Source: Chrysophaeum taylorii (taxonomy: Eukaryota; Sar; Pelagophyceae; Pelagomonadales; Pelagomonadaceae). Taken from it: a stretch of DNA of 64,000 bases. The stretch's first letter is position 1; each line of letters starts with the position of its first letter. The stretch spans positions 1-64,000 of the forward strand of contig JAQMWT010000201.1 in assembly GCA_029834535.1 (NCBI GenBank), in the 5' to 3' direction. This document shows positions 32,477-43,146 of the stretch, in pieces. Both the position numbers and the translations under genes were made by a program. The notes below the pieces were generated by a model. The model saw nothing but the letters and a program-made list of their open reading frames with translations, made no database searches and was not told where the DNA came from.

Positions 32477-35344
32477 CAGCGTTGGGAATTCACTGGGCTC
32501 ACTTCACTAGGTTCGCTGAATTTGGTTCACTTCACATCACTTCACCGAAAATTTTCGTCCGAAGTCCAATGTTCACTTCACGTTCATTCACTTTGGCTGA
32601 CGGCCAAGTCTGATGAGCGAAGTCGAGCCTCGCTACCTGGAGGTGGAGGATAATGCTGATGATGAGGAGGAATACCCGGAACAGAAGGAGGAGCACAAGA
32701 ACGAGCCGATTGCGACGTCGATGCTGACGTGGAACACACCCGGCAAAAGTGGACGATCAACCAGGTCCAAGGTGTGGGACTGCGTGCGTCGACTGAAGGA
32801 AAATCATCCTGGCCGCGTCAGTGGGAAGGCGACGCCTATGTGTGTCCGGTGCTGGGAGCGCCGGAACGTGACGAGAGACTTCAAGAAAGGCACATGGCAG
32901 ACGACCAAGCCTCTTGCCCACTTCGAGGCTGCGCATCCGGAGGACGAGCAGGGACGTCAACAGCTCACCAAGAAACAGAAGACAGACCAAGAAAAGGAGG
33001 GCGTTATGACGGCCGTGGGCGTTGTGGCAGCCTCGAAGGGTAAATCGGATATTGCGAGATACATCATGGCCATGCCCAGCCAGGCAAAGCACTCTTCCGT
33101 GATGGCGTTCTCGGCTCGGCACTACGTGTACAAGTCGCAGCGGATTTCCAAGCGCACCTTTGACGACGAAGATCATCGCAACCTAATTGAGGCGTATTAC
33201 CGCGGCTGTGGCGGGAAAGGCAAGTGCCCGTTCATGACTCGAACGGCGCTGTTTGAATGGGTGGACGCTGAATATCGTTGCTTTGTTCGAATCTTGATAC
33301 ACGTCCTTGCGGAGTGTTGTGAAGCGGCTTTCGGCAATCCATTCGCCCAGGTGCTGCATGACGGCGGGACACTCAAGGATAAGTTCAAGCGACAGGCCAT
33401 TGGCCTATCCTTCATCTGGCTCGATTGGAGTGGCGTTGAGACGGTGTGCGTGGGCCTTGTTCCAGCTGACGACGGAACCGATCCGGCACGGCTTCTCTGC
33501 TCCGTTCTGTGGTCGCAGAGCGTGCCAGAATCGACATCGATTTGGCGGCCGCAACCATTGTTCAAGACCGGGCTGCAATTGGCGTCGCCGAAGAATTTTT
33601 TGTTGAGGTCGAAGCGTGTGACGTGCATGATATCTCAACAATCTCGGTAGCGGCATGTGGCGACTTGACACGATCCAGAGGCAAGCAGGTGATCAATCCA
33701 TTCCCAGCTGGCCAGGAGCTGCTGAACAGTGCCCACGATGGAGCCAAGTACTTTTCTTGCGGCACACGTTAGTAGGTTCTGCTTGCGTTTTTGCCATTAC
33801 AGCCGGGGAAATCGCCGAAGCTCAAGCTCAAGCTCGACCTCAATAAGACGAGGTTCCGGGCGCGATGCCAACTTATTCGTTCCTTGCTGCGTATGCACCA
33901 CGTGCTAAAACTGTACACGGCTACCAACATTGGACTCCCCTGGACAATCAGTGATGAGCAATGGGTGGCGTTGGCTGAATTCGAGGCGATTTTTGCTATG
34001 ACGGATGCGGCCGTTGTTTTCGTGCAACATGAACACTTATACCTGGGGGCGTGCGCCGCATTCATCAAGCACAGCATGATCGAGTCTCCGCGAGCTGGGA
34101 CGCTAGAAGTCATTGATCTCCCGGACATAACTGCGAAATCCACGCCACGTAAGACTGTCGATGTTGACGACCTCAGCGAAACCGGCAAAATCTGTCTTCA
34201 GCGGGCTATACTCGAACGTGAGCGTCGGTTTTGCGCGAATAATGAAAACTACGTGCGTCACTTCGACTACGAATTCGACGATCGCGAGCTGATTGCCTTC
34301 CTTCTTGACTTTCGGACTATCAACTGCCGGCACCTGTCGTCCAATCGGAGAGCTCAGGCCAGGAAGTTGCTCAAGGGCGAATATGTGATTTACGCACGGG
34401 CTGCATTCCACCACGAAAAGGCCAAGACTTCCTCCGAGTCTGCGCCGCCCTCCGAGCCTACGCCTGCCCGCAGTCTCCTGGCGGCACTCGACGCACCCGG
34501 CGCTTGGGACGACATTAGTGGCGACGTGCCTTCTTTTGCTGTGCCTGAGAACCAGATGCCCGATTACAATGCGGAGTTTGAACAGGCCTTCACTCAACGG
34601 ATCGGGCTCTCGAGATCGCTCAACTGAAAAGAGCACTATCCTGAACTTGAGAAGAAGGATGAAGTCGGCTTCACAGATCTGGCTGTGCTCGACGTTGGAA
34701 AGCTGTATCGACCGCTCACCAACGAGCAGTATGGGTTCCTTCCGGACATGGCGAGAGCCTCTAAGGGTTCAATTGGTACACATGGCGCGCAGTGCTACTG
34801 TGAGCGCTGCCTGAGCATTGGAAATCTTGTCCTGACCAAGGGATACACGTAGCTCGGCGCGGACGAGACTGACAAAGTTGCCCTACTGCGCATGAACAAG
34901 AATTTCATTGCGGCGGCCCGGATTAAGTACAGGGACCTCGCCGAGACCGAGTTCAAAAACGCCGAGAGCACCATCCCCGAGACTCTTTGGGGATGGAGGT
35001 TGGTGAGGAAGAACCAGACGACGATGCCGAGGTCGTTCACGTCGCCTAAAGTAAGAAACACTGAACCCCATCCACGGTAACTCCTCCTTCGTCCCGAAAC
35101 GCGAATGAATCTAAGAGCACCAGACATAGGCAATAGCGCGCGGGGGGCACGGAACTGACGGGGCGCGGCAATGACCGGCGCTGGCGTTAAACAAAAAAAA
35201 AATAATAATAAAAAAGTGGCGTTCATTTCACAAAGGCTCGCGATGGCCACGTAGGGTGACGTGTTCACTTCAAATCACTTCACCAATATTGCGTGGCTGG
35301 TGAAGTGGTTCACGTTCACTTGCTGAAGTGAATTCCCAACGCTG
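32477..35344 (+). mobile_element. hAT-1 transposon with perfect TIRs, nested in hAT-2
   Basis: A 2868-bp element. The ends CAGCGTTGGGAATTCACT (32477) and its reverse complement (ending 35344) are 18-bp perfect inverted repeats. The flanks GTTCCGTG (32469-32476) and GTTCTGTG (35345-35352) form an 8-bp target duplication with one mismatch, the length typical of hAT. TTCACTTCA-type subterminal repeats are seen at both ends. The internal plus-strand transposase gene is broken by frame changes near 33.65-33.8 kb and stops at 34625 and 34849. Confidence 0.95.
32613..34985 (+). pseudogene. hAT-1 transposase
   Basis: Starts MSEVEPRYLEVEDNADDEEE. A BED zinc finger lies at about residues 50-110 (SKVWDCVRRL, MCVRCWERR, TTKPLAHFEAAHPED: C-x2-C ... 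H-x4-H). The middle part (HDGAKYFSCGTR near 33.77 kb, then DLNKTRFRARCQLIRSLLRM at 33.84 kb and MHHVLKLYTATNIGLPW) matches the part before the hAT C-terminal half. The end (34.79-34.95 kb, GTHGAQCYCERCLSIGNLVL, then VALLRMNKNFI) matches the hAT C-terminal dimerisation region. Non-functional because of frame changes and two stops. Confidence 0.75.
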
Positions 35345-35352
35345 GTTCTGTG

Positions 35353-38020
35353 TCTCGTGTTGTTGCTGACGTGCTCACGTCTCTGTCTGCCGTCAAGGTC
35401 GCGTGTCGTAGGAAACACCCCAAATTATACCGCAAGTACCTCGAGATGGACGAGAAGTAGAAGACGACCGATGAGGAGGGCAATAAAGTCTAGTACTATA
35501 CGTTCCAGGTTGCCTTCCCCGCCCACATTGTGTACACGGCCATGTGCGCGAAGGACGCCCGCGCCTTCACGTTACTCCACACCGAGGCGGCGCGACATTT
35601 CCTTGATATGCTCGACCCTCGGTACCGACCTCCGAGTGCGCACGTCTCTCTCAATAAGATCGCGTTCAGCATGCAAGAAGCCGGCAAGGCGAAGTTGATC
35701 AGCATCCAGAAGAAGGTCCATCGCCAAGTCGGAGGGCCGCACTACTCGATCCAGCTCGACGCGTGGACATCCAAAGATTTGAAGCACTCCTACATGGCTC
35801 TTATTCTGACGTTCATGGACATGCAGACCATAGAGAAGGTGCTGACTAAGGAGGGGATCGAGACCCTGCAGGAAGGCGGGGCCAGCCTGCTGGGCGACGA
35901 GGAGCCGGAGGACGTCAATGCTTTCGTCTTCAGGTTGTTCGTCATTGCCGTCGATGCGTCTGGCAAGGACGAACATACGGCAGCCAACATCGCGGACTGG
36001 ATCCTTAGAAAGCTCAACGAGTACTAGCCGAAGTTCGAGTCCTGTGTCAAACCGACGCTCGACGGCGCGTCCAGTGGACAGCCGGCCTTGCGCTGGCTGC
36101 GTAAACCGGCAGAAAGATGCATGGACCACCAGCTGAAGCGCGTCGTCGACTACGCGACTGGCAGTGCCGGCCCCGACATCGAAAACGATCTATTCGCAAC
36201 GCTCATCAAACGCGTCTCGTCGGGAGTCAAAATCGGGAGTCAAAAAGGTGTGGTTTGTGCTGTGCTTTGGAATAGTCAGTTGCGCAGTTGCGCTCCTCGA
36301 CGCGGATTCAAGCCAAGTTCCGCGAGCACCTGGTCGCAAATGGTGTGTCCGAGAAGGAGATGACGATCCCGCCGAAGCCGAATGCGACGCGCTGGTGCGG
36401 CTACAAAAACATGTTCGCCGGCGTATATCGCCTGGTCACCCACTACAACTTGTTCTTGAGAAACGTGCTCCCCGGTATCTCTTCGCGCTCGAAGAAGCGT
36501 AAGCAAGATACCGGACAAAGTCTCGACGAGTTGTACAAGGACATTTCGGACGACGAATACACCGCAGCAATGGAAGAGAGCACCGGGCACAGCGTGTCCA
36601 ACGAGCAGGGTCCGTCGCTCGCGCTAATTGCCGATGAGGAGCAGCAGGCTCTCGAGGCCGAGGCCTTTTTCAACGCTATTGATGCTGCGTCGCGCAAGAT
36701 TGAGGGTGAGTTCCTCTTACAGAGCGCCCTGATTTCCCCCACAGGTACCAAGGACCACACGGACGCCGTGTTCCGAGGCGACCTTTCGAAAGCAGCGATG
36801 GGTCATTCGCCTCCTCACCGTGCCTTTATGACGGTGAAGCGACTCCGGAACCTCTTCGCCGCTAAGCGGCTGAATGTTCCGAGGCGCGATGTCCACAATC
36901 GTCGCTCTCGCTTGGATAACCTGACGCACTCCAACGTCAATAACATGTCGCAGATGATCCAGAACGCTGTAGAGACCGCTCGCATCCAGCTTGACGAACG
37001 CTTCTTCGAAGCGAGCGACAATGTACTGTTGTGCGCGATGCTCGACCCGAGCTTCGACTTGAAAAGAAACACCCAAACCAAGTTACCTACGGAAATTCCG
37101 ATTTTTAGAGAGAGCGATGTCCCGACAGCCCTCCGCATCTACAGTGCGGCTATTGCCCGTCATGCTGACGAGTTGTTGAAGTACGAGCATGACGAGCACG
37201 AGGAGCTGCGACTTGCACACGAGCGTCGCGTCGAAGCCCAGCTCGAATTAACCATTGAAATGCGCGGTGGTGCCATGGCCGGGGTGCAGACGACGCCCAG
37301 AAAACGCCGCCGACGTGAGCGCCGCCAAAGCCCTGGCCTCACGGACGATGATTATGATGACGAGGAGGAGGACGAAGTGGCTGGGGTTGACGACGCCTTG
37401 GTGCAGGAGGCGCTCGGAGGATATGACGACGACGATGACGTCAACCTGACTGAATATGATGATGGAAGCGAAGGCGGCGAGCCCATTGGGCACTCGACCT
37501 TTGTGCCACCGACATCGAATTCGACAGAGCTGCGTCAGTGTAGTCCCCCTCTCACGTGTCATACTCATGAGAACAGCACACAGGCGTGAGAAGGAGAAGG
37601 AACTTTGCGCTTCGCTTCGCGGCTCAAAGAAAGAGCTCGCACGCTATGTCGTCAGTGGCGTGTTTATGGAGGGCGTATTTCGGGCGGCCGTTGCAGACAA
37701 ACCGCCGATCCATGTTGCAGGTCTGGCGGTCATGTAACGCTGTGCTCATTAACTCTTGCGACGTTGAGAGTCTCTTTAGTCTCGCAGGTCGGACGAACAG
37801 CGACCTTCGGTCGAACATCGATCCATAATTCATGGAGGTCCAACTGTTTATTGCCCACAACTGGGATCAGCTCGATGTCGATCCCGATGCTATCTGGCAA
37901 GTGTACGAGGACTTCCGGAAGAGAGGCTCGATGCCTCTCGCCAATGGTGTCGAGACCGACGATGAAATTGACCTCCGTGGAATCGACGGTGATGACGATT
38001 GTGGCGATTTGGATGACTGA
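35353..38020 (+). pseudogene. hAT-2 transposase, catalytic and dimerisation parts
   Basis: Clear hAT features in order are QLDAWTSKDLKHSYMALILT (about 35.75 kb), CMDHQLKRVVDYA (about 36.12 kb, the C-x2-H region) and NATRWCGYKNMF (36.39 kb). LLCAMLDPSFDLK (about 37.03 kb) and NSCDVESLFSLAGRTNSDLR (about 37.75 kb, the C-terminal dimerisation motif) follow. The end is the acidic GVETDDEIDLRGIDGDDDCG with a stop at 38018. Several stops and frame changes break it. A long acidic insert (DDDYDDEEEDEVAG) lies before the dimerisation motif. Confidence 0.85.
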
Positions 38021-38880
38021 GCCAGCTGCTCCTCCGTCGCCCCTCGGTCCTCCTCGGCCGCCCCTCGGTCCTCCTCGGACTTCCGGATGAGAGGCTCGAT
38101 GCCTCTCGCCAGTGGTGTCGAGACGGACGATGAAATTGACCTCCGTGGAATCGACGGTGATGGCGATTGTGGCGATTTGGATGACGAAGCCAGCTGCTCC
38201 TCCGTCGCCCCTCGGTCCTCCTCGGACTTCCGGAAGAGAGGCTCGATGCCTCTCGCCAATGGTGTCGAGACCGACGATGAAATTGACCTCCGTGGAATCG
38301 ACGGTGATGGCGATTGTGGCGATTTGGATGACTGAGCCAGCTGTTCCTCAGCCGCCCCTCGGTCCTCCTCGGACTTCCGGAAGAGAGGCTCGATGCCTCT
38401 CGCCAATGGTGTCGAGACCGACGATGAAATTGACCTCCGTGGAATCGACGGTGATGACGATTGTGGCGATTTGGATGACTGAGCAAGCTGCTCCTCAGCC
38501 GCCCCTCGGTCCTCCTCGGCCGCCCCTCGGTCCTCCTCGGACTTCCGGATGAGAGGCTCGATGCCTCTCGCCAATGGTGTCGAGACCGACGATGAAATTG
38601 ACCTCCGTGGAATCGACGGTGATGGCGATTGTGGCGATTTGGATGACTGAGCCAGCTGTTCCTCAGCCGCCCCTCGGTCCTCCTCGGCCGCCCCTCGGTC
38701 CTCCTCGGACTTCCGGAAGAGAGGCTCGATGCCTCTCGCCAATGGTGTCGAGACCGACGATGAAATTGACCTCCGTGGAATCGACGGTAATGACGATTGT
38801 GGCGATTTGGATGACTGAGCCAGCTGCTCCTCAGCCGCTCCTCGGTCCTCCTCGGCCGCCCCTCGGTCCTCCGGGCGGTC
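37910..38880 (+). repeat. Tandem array of the hAT-2 transposase 3' end
   Basis: Six units start with GACTTCCGGA at 37910, 38078, 38225, 38372, 38540 and 38708. Spacings are 168, 147, 147, 168 and 168 bp, all multiples of 21. The units differ by one 21-bp GCCGCCCCTCGGTCCTCCTC block. Each carries the last ~35 codons of hAT-2 with its TGA, so only the first copy belongs to the transposase gene. The minus strand is open through all six copies (291 codons), a consequence of unit lengths divisible by 3. Confidence 0.95.
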
Positions 38881-39205
38881 CTCCTCGGCCGACCCTCGGT
38901 CCTCCGGAAGTCGTCGGTACTCCTCGGCCGCCCCTCGGCCTCCTTGAGTCCTCGGTCCTCCTTGAGTCCTCGGTCCTCCGGGAGTCCTCGGTCCTCCTCG
39001 AGTCCTCGGTCCTCCGGGAGTCCTCGGTCCTCCTCGAGTCCTCGGTCCTCCTCGAGTCCTCGGTCCTCCGGGAGTCCTCGGTCCTCCTTTAGTCCTCGGT
39101 CCTCCTTAAGTCCTCGGTCCTCCGGGTGTCCTCGGTCCTCCGGGTGTCCTCGGTCCTCCGAGGGTCCTAGTCCTCGGTGGTCCTAAGTCCGTGGGGGTTC
39201 CTGGT
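38880..39205 (+). repeat. 18-bp GGTCCTC minisatellite, block 3
   Basis: Follows the hAT-2 tail array directly. Units such as GGTCCTCCGGGAGTCCTC and GGTCCTCCTCGAGTCCTC, the same 18-bp family as blocks 1 and 2. The Gypsy-2 coding sequence starts shortly after it. Confidence 0.93.
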
Positions 39206-39277
39206 CCTAAGTCCGTGTGGGGTCCTGGTCCTCGTCGAGTTTGGTCCTTGGTCCTCACTTTGGTCCGTGGTCCTGTT

Positions 39278-40620
39278 TGGTGACTGCGAGGAAGAGCGCA
39301 GCTTGATTGCCCAAGAAATCGCGGCGCAGGTCGAAGAGGCGGCGACGGCTCGACTCGAAACCGCCACCCGCGAGGAGAAGGAAGCCCTTCAGAACGAGAT
39401 CCGACGCGCTCGCGAGGATGCGGAGCACGCTCGCGAAGCCGCTGCGACCGATATCCAAGATCTCCGGGAGGAATCGCGCTCGCTCAAGACGCGTCGAGAG
39501 AAGCGAGCACAACCGCCGCGACCCGAATCGCCCCGCGAATCGGATCGCGAAGGATCCGACTCCGAGCCGCCGAGCAGCGAACCGCCGATCCGACGCACGG
39601 AGCAGGCGAGTCGCCCGCGAGCCCAAGAGGAAGAGAAGGAGCCCACGGAGGCCGACAAGATCGTCGACGCGCTAAAGAGGGCCGCGACGGGTCAAGGGCC
39701 ATCCACCGCCCTCGAGGATACGAGGACGCGGCCGCACCGAGGCACCGACGCCTCAAGTTGGGGATGATCAAGCTGGACATCGAGGGCAAGGACCAGCGGC
39801 AGTTCGATCACGAGGCCGCCCTCATCGTCGGTGAGTTATCGAAGGACCATTATTCCACCAACTCGCTGTCGTTCGGCCTGACGACGTGCGCCAGGCCGTG
39901 CTACCGACGTTGGAGGAAGGACGAATGGCGGCAGAGGCATTGTGCACTTCGCTCGGCCACCCCGTGTCGTTTTATCTGCAATTCCACGCCGACAGCAAGA
40001 CGCCGTGCAAGGAACAGACCCGGCAGCTTCGCGACCTGACCCTTTCCCACGTCAAGCGCATCCTCCAGCAGCGCCGCCAAGCCTGCCGACCCGCGCCTCG
40101 ACCCGAGGAAGCGCTCCACAAGGTCCGGAATATCACGCAAGTCACCACGCCGAAGAAGGAGGGCGAATCTTGGGTCCTGACCTACCTCGAGTCGCTGTAG
40201 AAGGAGGCTACGGCCTATACAGCGCGGACGGGAACGTCGATGGATAGCATCGAGATGATTCACCAAATGATCGCCGGACTGGCATCGACGACGCTGCAGC
40301 AAAAGATCCGCACCGCGCGATGCGATCAGCCCAACCAGTACAACACCTTCGCTGAAGTCCAAAGCCTGATCCTCCGGCACGAGATCCAGTTCGACGCGTG
40401 GCAGAAGGCGCACCCCGGCAAGACCACCAACCCACCGCCGCGCGAACCGCGCGACCGCAGGAAACCCGGCGCATACGCGACGCTGCAGAAAGAGCCCGAG
40501 GTGGACGCGGACCCGAGGCCCAGCATGCGAGAGAAAGACGCCTGGCTGCGGGAGATGTGCGACAGCGGACATTTCCACGTCGATCATACGCGAAACGAGG
40601 ATGGTTCCCTCTGATGCCCT
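39278..40620 (+). pseudogene. Gypsy-2 gag
   Basis: First a long Glu/Arg/Ala-rich coiled coil (EEAATARLETATREEKEALQ), then an Arg/Pro/Ser linker, then the gag core: GMIKLDIEGKDQRQFDHEAA with ELSKDHYSTNSLSF. The same core is seen in Gypsy-3 (FKLVIDGRDQRQLNLDSAAM). It ends with MDSIEMIHQMIAGLAS and a stretch like the last capsid helices. No zinc knuckle identified. Broken. Confidence 0.75.
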
Positions 40621-40644
40621 CACCCGAACGCTTATAGGCAGGCG

Positions 40645-42162
40645 ATGAAAGCGCGACGACGGCAGGGACAAGAAACAATCCCTCACGTAGTCTGGAAGAA
40701 AGCACAAAAAACCGCACGAGCCAACGGCGACCAACGACCGCCGGCGAATGCGAACGCCACCGCGTCGTCGAATGCTGGCGCCGTGCAGGCCAACCAGATT
40801 GAGGCGATCGTTGAGCGCGCGCTCGCAGCTCGAAACTCCTCGAGCTCGAGTACGCAATCGTCGATGGATTACGCCGGGTCTTTCTTTGGACCTCAATCGA
40901 GCGACGGCGCATCCGGATGTTCCGTCTCCGACGCCACGCTCCTCGGATCGGCCAGCAGCGCGGACGGAGAGTTTTTCGGAGCCTTGCGGCCGTCCTCCGT
41001 GCTCCCAGCGACACCATCGAGAGACCCGCCGCCGAAACCATGCGCGCTGGCCGCCCCGGCTGACCCGACGTTCGACTCCACGACGGCTCTCGACGTGGTC
41101 CCTGAGGACGAGCTGGACAAACTGCAAGCGGAGACCACTATCGCACAGGCAAAGCTCGCCTTGCTAGGAGTCCCGCTCCGGAACGAAGAGAACGCCGGGC
41201 TCCCCGAGACCGACGTCGACTCCGAGCCGGTGGTCGACCCGCGATCACTCACCGCCCAGGCGCCTGATAACGGTCGGCCCGGTCAAGAGGAGAACGCGCT
41301 ATCGCTTCTGGCTAAGCCAGGACTCCGAAACATCGAGGACATCCAGTGGGGACCGCACGAGTCGGACGCAACACCCTCGGACGTCAACGACGACGCCGAA
41401 GACTCGAGTTCGCGCACTCAGGAGGCAGATGTGGCCTGTCGCATTAGCGGCGCAACCGCGGAAGTCCCGCGCGACTCGGACGCCGACGGCCCCGACCTCA
41501 TCGAGGACACATCCGACGGTGATGACGACTCCGACTCGGGAACGGAAGCGACCGATGAGCACCCGTCTGACTCCGACAGCGACGATGACAGCGACGACGA
41601 TTCCGACCCCGACGCTAACCGAACGGGATCACCGGAGGCAAATCCACTCGCCGCCGATGACGAACTCCCCGACCTCATCGACGATGACACCGATTCGGGA
41701 GCGGCAGTTCGGACGAACGGGAAAGTCAACCCGGAGAATTGTTCCATGCCCCATTCAGTCATCCGCAAGGACCCGAAACCGCCACAGCAAAAACAGACGC
41801 CCTTCTCCAAGCATTCGCGGACCCGCGCCGACAAAACCCCACGGATGCGGACGGCGACGCGCCCGACCGAAACGACCATGACGACGACGGCAGCACGCCC
41901 GCGAACGATATCAACCCCGATTCGACGTCGAGGGCGACGCCGCACTCTCCCCAAGGGGGTACCCGCCGCGGACTCGGCCGCGATGTCGGCAGCGGAAACC
42001 GCGAGTCGCCACCAGTCGAGAAACCCGCCCAGAAACCGAACACGCCGGAACCGGGAGGATCAGAACAAACAGCCGAAACCGACAGGGGACCCCCGCGCAA
42101 AGCTCGGGAAGAGAGAAGCATCGAGGAAGTTCACGGATCGAAAGCGCCCCGCACGCAGTTAA
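40645..42162 (+). pseudogene. Gypsy-2 gag-protease linker
   Basis: A 505-codon low-complexity frame, rich in Asp/Ser in the middle (DSDSDDDSDDDSDPDANR) and Arg/Pro/Thr later. The acidic part corresponds to the acidic region of Gypsy-1. No domain is recognised; overlapping frames on both strands are shadows caused by the base composition. Confidence 0.5.
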
Positions 42163-42689
42163 GAAGCGCCAGATTAAGACCTCCGCGCCGAGGGTCGGGG
42201 ATGTGGACGAGAGTCAAGCGGCTCTGGAACAAGAAGAGTCCAGAGCGAACCGACCCCCCGGCACGAAACCGAAACAAGACCCCCGACGGTGGCAGTGTCC
42301 CCCTTTTCCAAAACGAAGAGAAGCCAACCGGCAAGGAGCCCGAGCCACCCGAATAACGACACGAGCATCGGAAAGGCGAGGAACGAAGATTCCCCGACTT
42401 CCCGGGTCGAGAGCGCGAAGAAAGAGGCCGTCGGTTGCAACGGAGAATCCAAGAGCTACCCGCCGATCCGCGAACGCGCCGACAGAGCTGGTGGTCGAGA
42501 GCTCGCCGAGTCTTCGCGGGACGCGCGCACGTATAGATGCCGATGGCAGGAACCGAGGACGAAGCCATGTGCATGCACTCCTCTTTCGCTTCCATCAACG
42601 CCGAAACGACCGACAGAGACCTGCGTGTCCTTAACTGCCTGGAAGCGGTAGCCTGACGTTCATGCCCATCCACGTGTTCAATAGCCGGG

Positions 42690-43140
42690 CGACTCATCGT
42701 ATGCCACGGTGATCGGTGTGGACGGAATGGCCGACGTCACCTACATCTGTCGCGACCTCGCACGCCTAATGCGAAGGCGAGGGATGTTGCTGGATAGCGG
42801 CAAGCTGCCTTTCGAGCGAACGCTCTTCGGATCGGGAAAGAACACGACCTCGATTTCAGAGTGGATCGCCCTGCGAGTATCCGTTTCGGACGAAATGGCC
42901 GTACCGGTAGTCGCAATCGTGGCAGACACCAACAAACAATTTCTGCTGGGAGCCCGCGACATTCGAGCCTTGGGCGCTGTCGTGGATTATCCCCGATACG
43001 AATCTCCTTCTCGCGATCCCAAACAGTTTCCCGATGATGAAGCTCCCGAAGGTGGGGAAATCGTTCGGTCACCCGCCATTCTTTATCGGGCAGCGTACGA
43101 AAGACACCCTATTGTAGCGCCGATTTGCGGTTTTTGAGGG
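42690..43140 (+). pseudogene. Gypsy-2 protease-like domain
   Basis: VIGVDGMADVTYICRDLARL, then ERTLFGSGKNTTSISEW, then VPVVAIVADTNKQFLLGARD. It matches the Gypsy-1 protease-like region, including the DGMA variant. Likely the family's retropepsin. Confidence 0.72.
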
Positions 43141-43146
43141 CAAGCG

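Larger units (their letters stand above)
31722..38020 (+). mobile_element. hAT-2 transposon (interrupted by hAT-1)
   Basis: Plus-strand hAT element whose coding region spans 31722-32476 and 35353-38020, split by hAT-1. Start at MAPKRLMERATKAAAKQ (31722), just after the direct repeat. The terminal inverted repeats of hAT-2 could not be found; its right end has been lost in or replaced by the tandem array from 37910. There are in-frame stops after the hAT-1 site (about 35458 and 35491) and at 36025, and frame changes near 36.25 and 37.58 kb, so no intact transposase is encoded. Confidence 0.85.

Noticed and set aside
37867-38742. A 291-codon minus-strand frame with EDRGAAEE repeats
   Set aside because: It is antisense to the tandem hAT-2 tail; openness follows from unit lengths divisible by three. 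Kept only as a remark in the array entry.
42131-42697. A 188-codon minus-strand frame in Gypsy-2
   Set aside because: It is antisense to the low-complexity gag-protease linker with biased GC codons; no domain.
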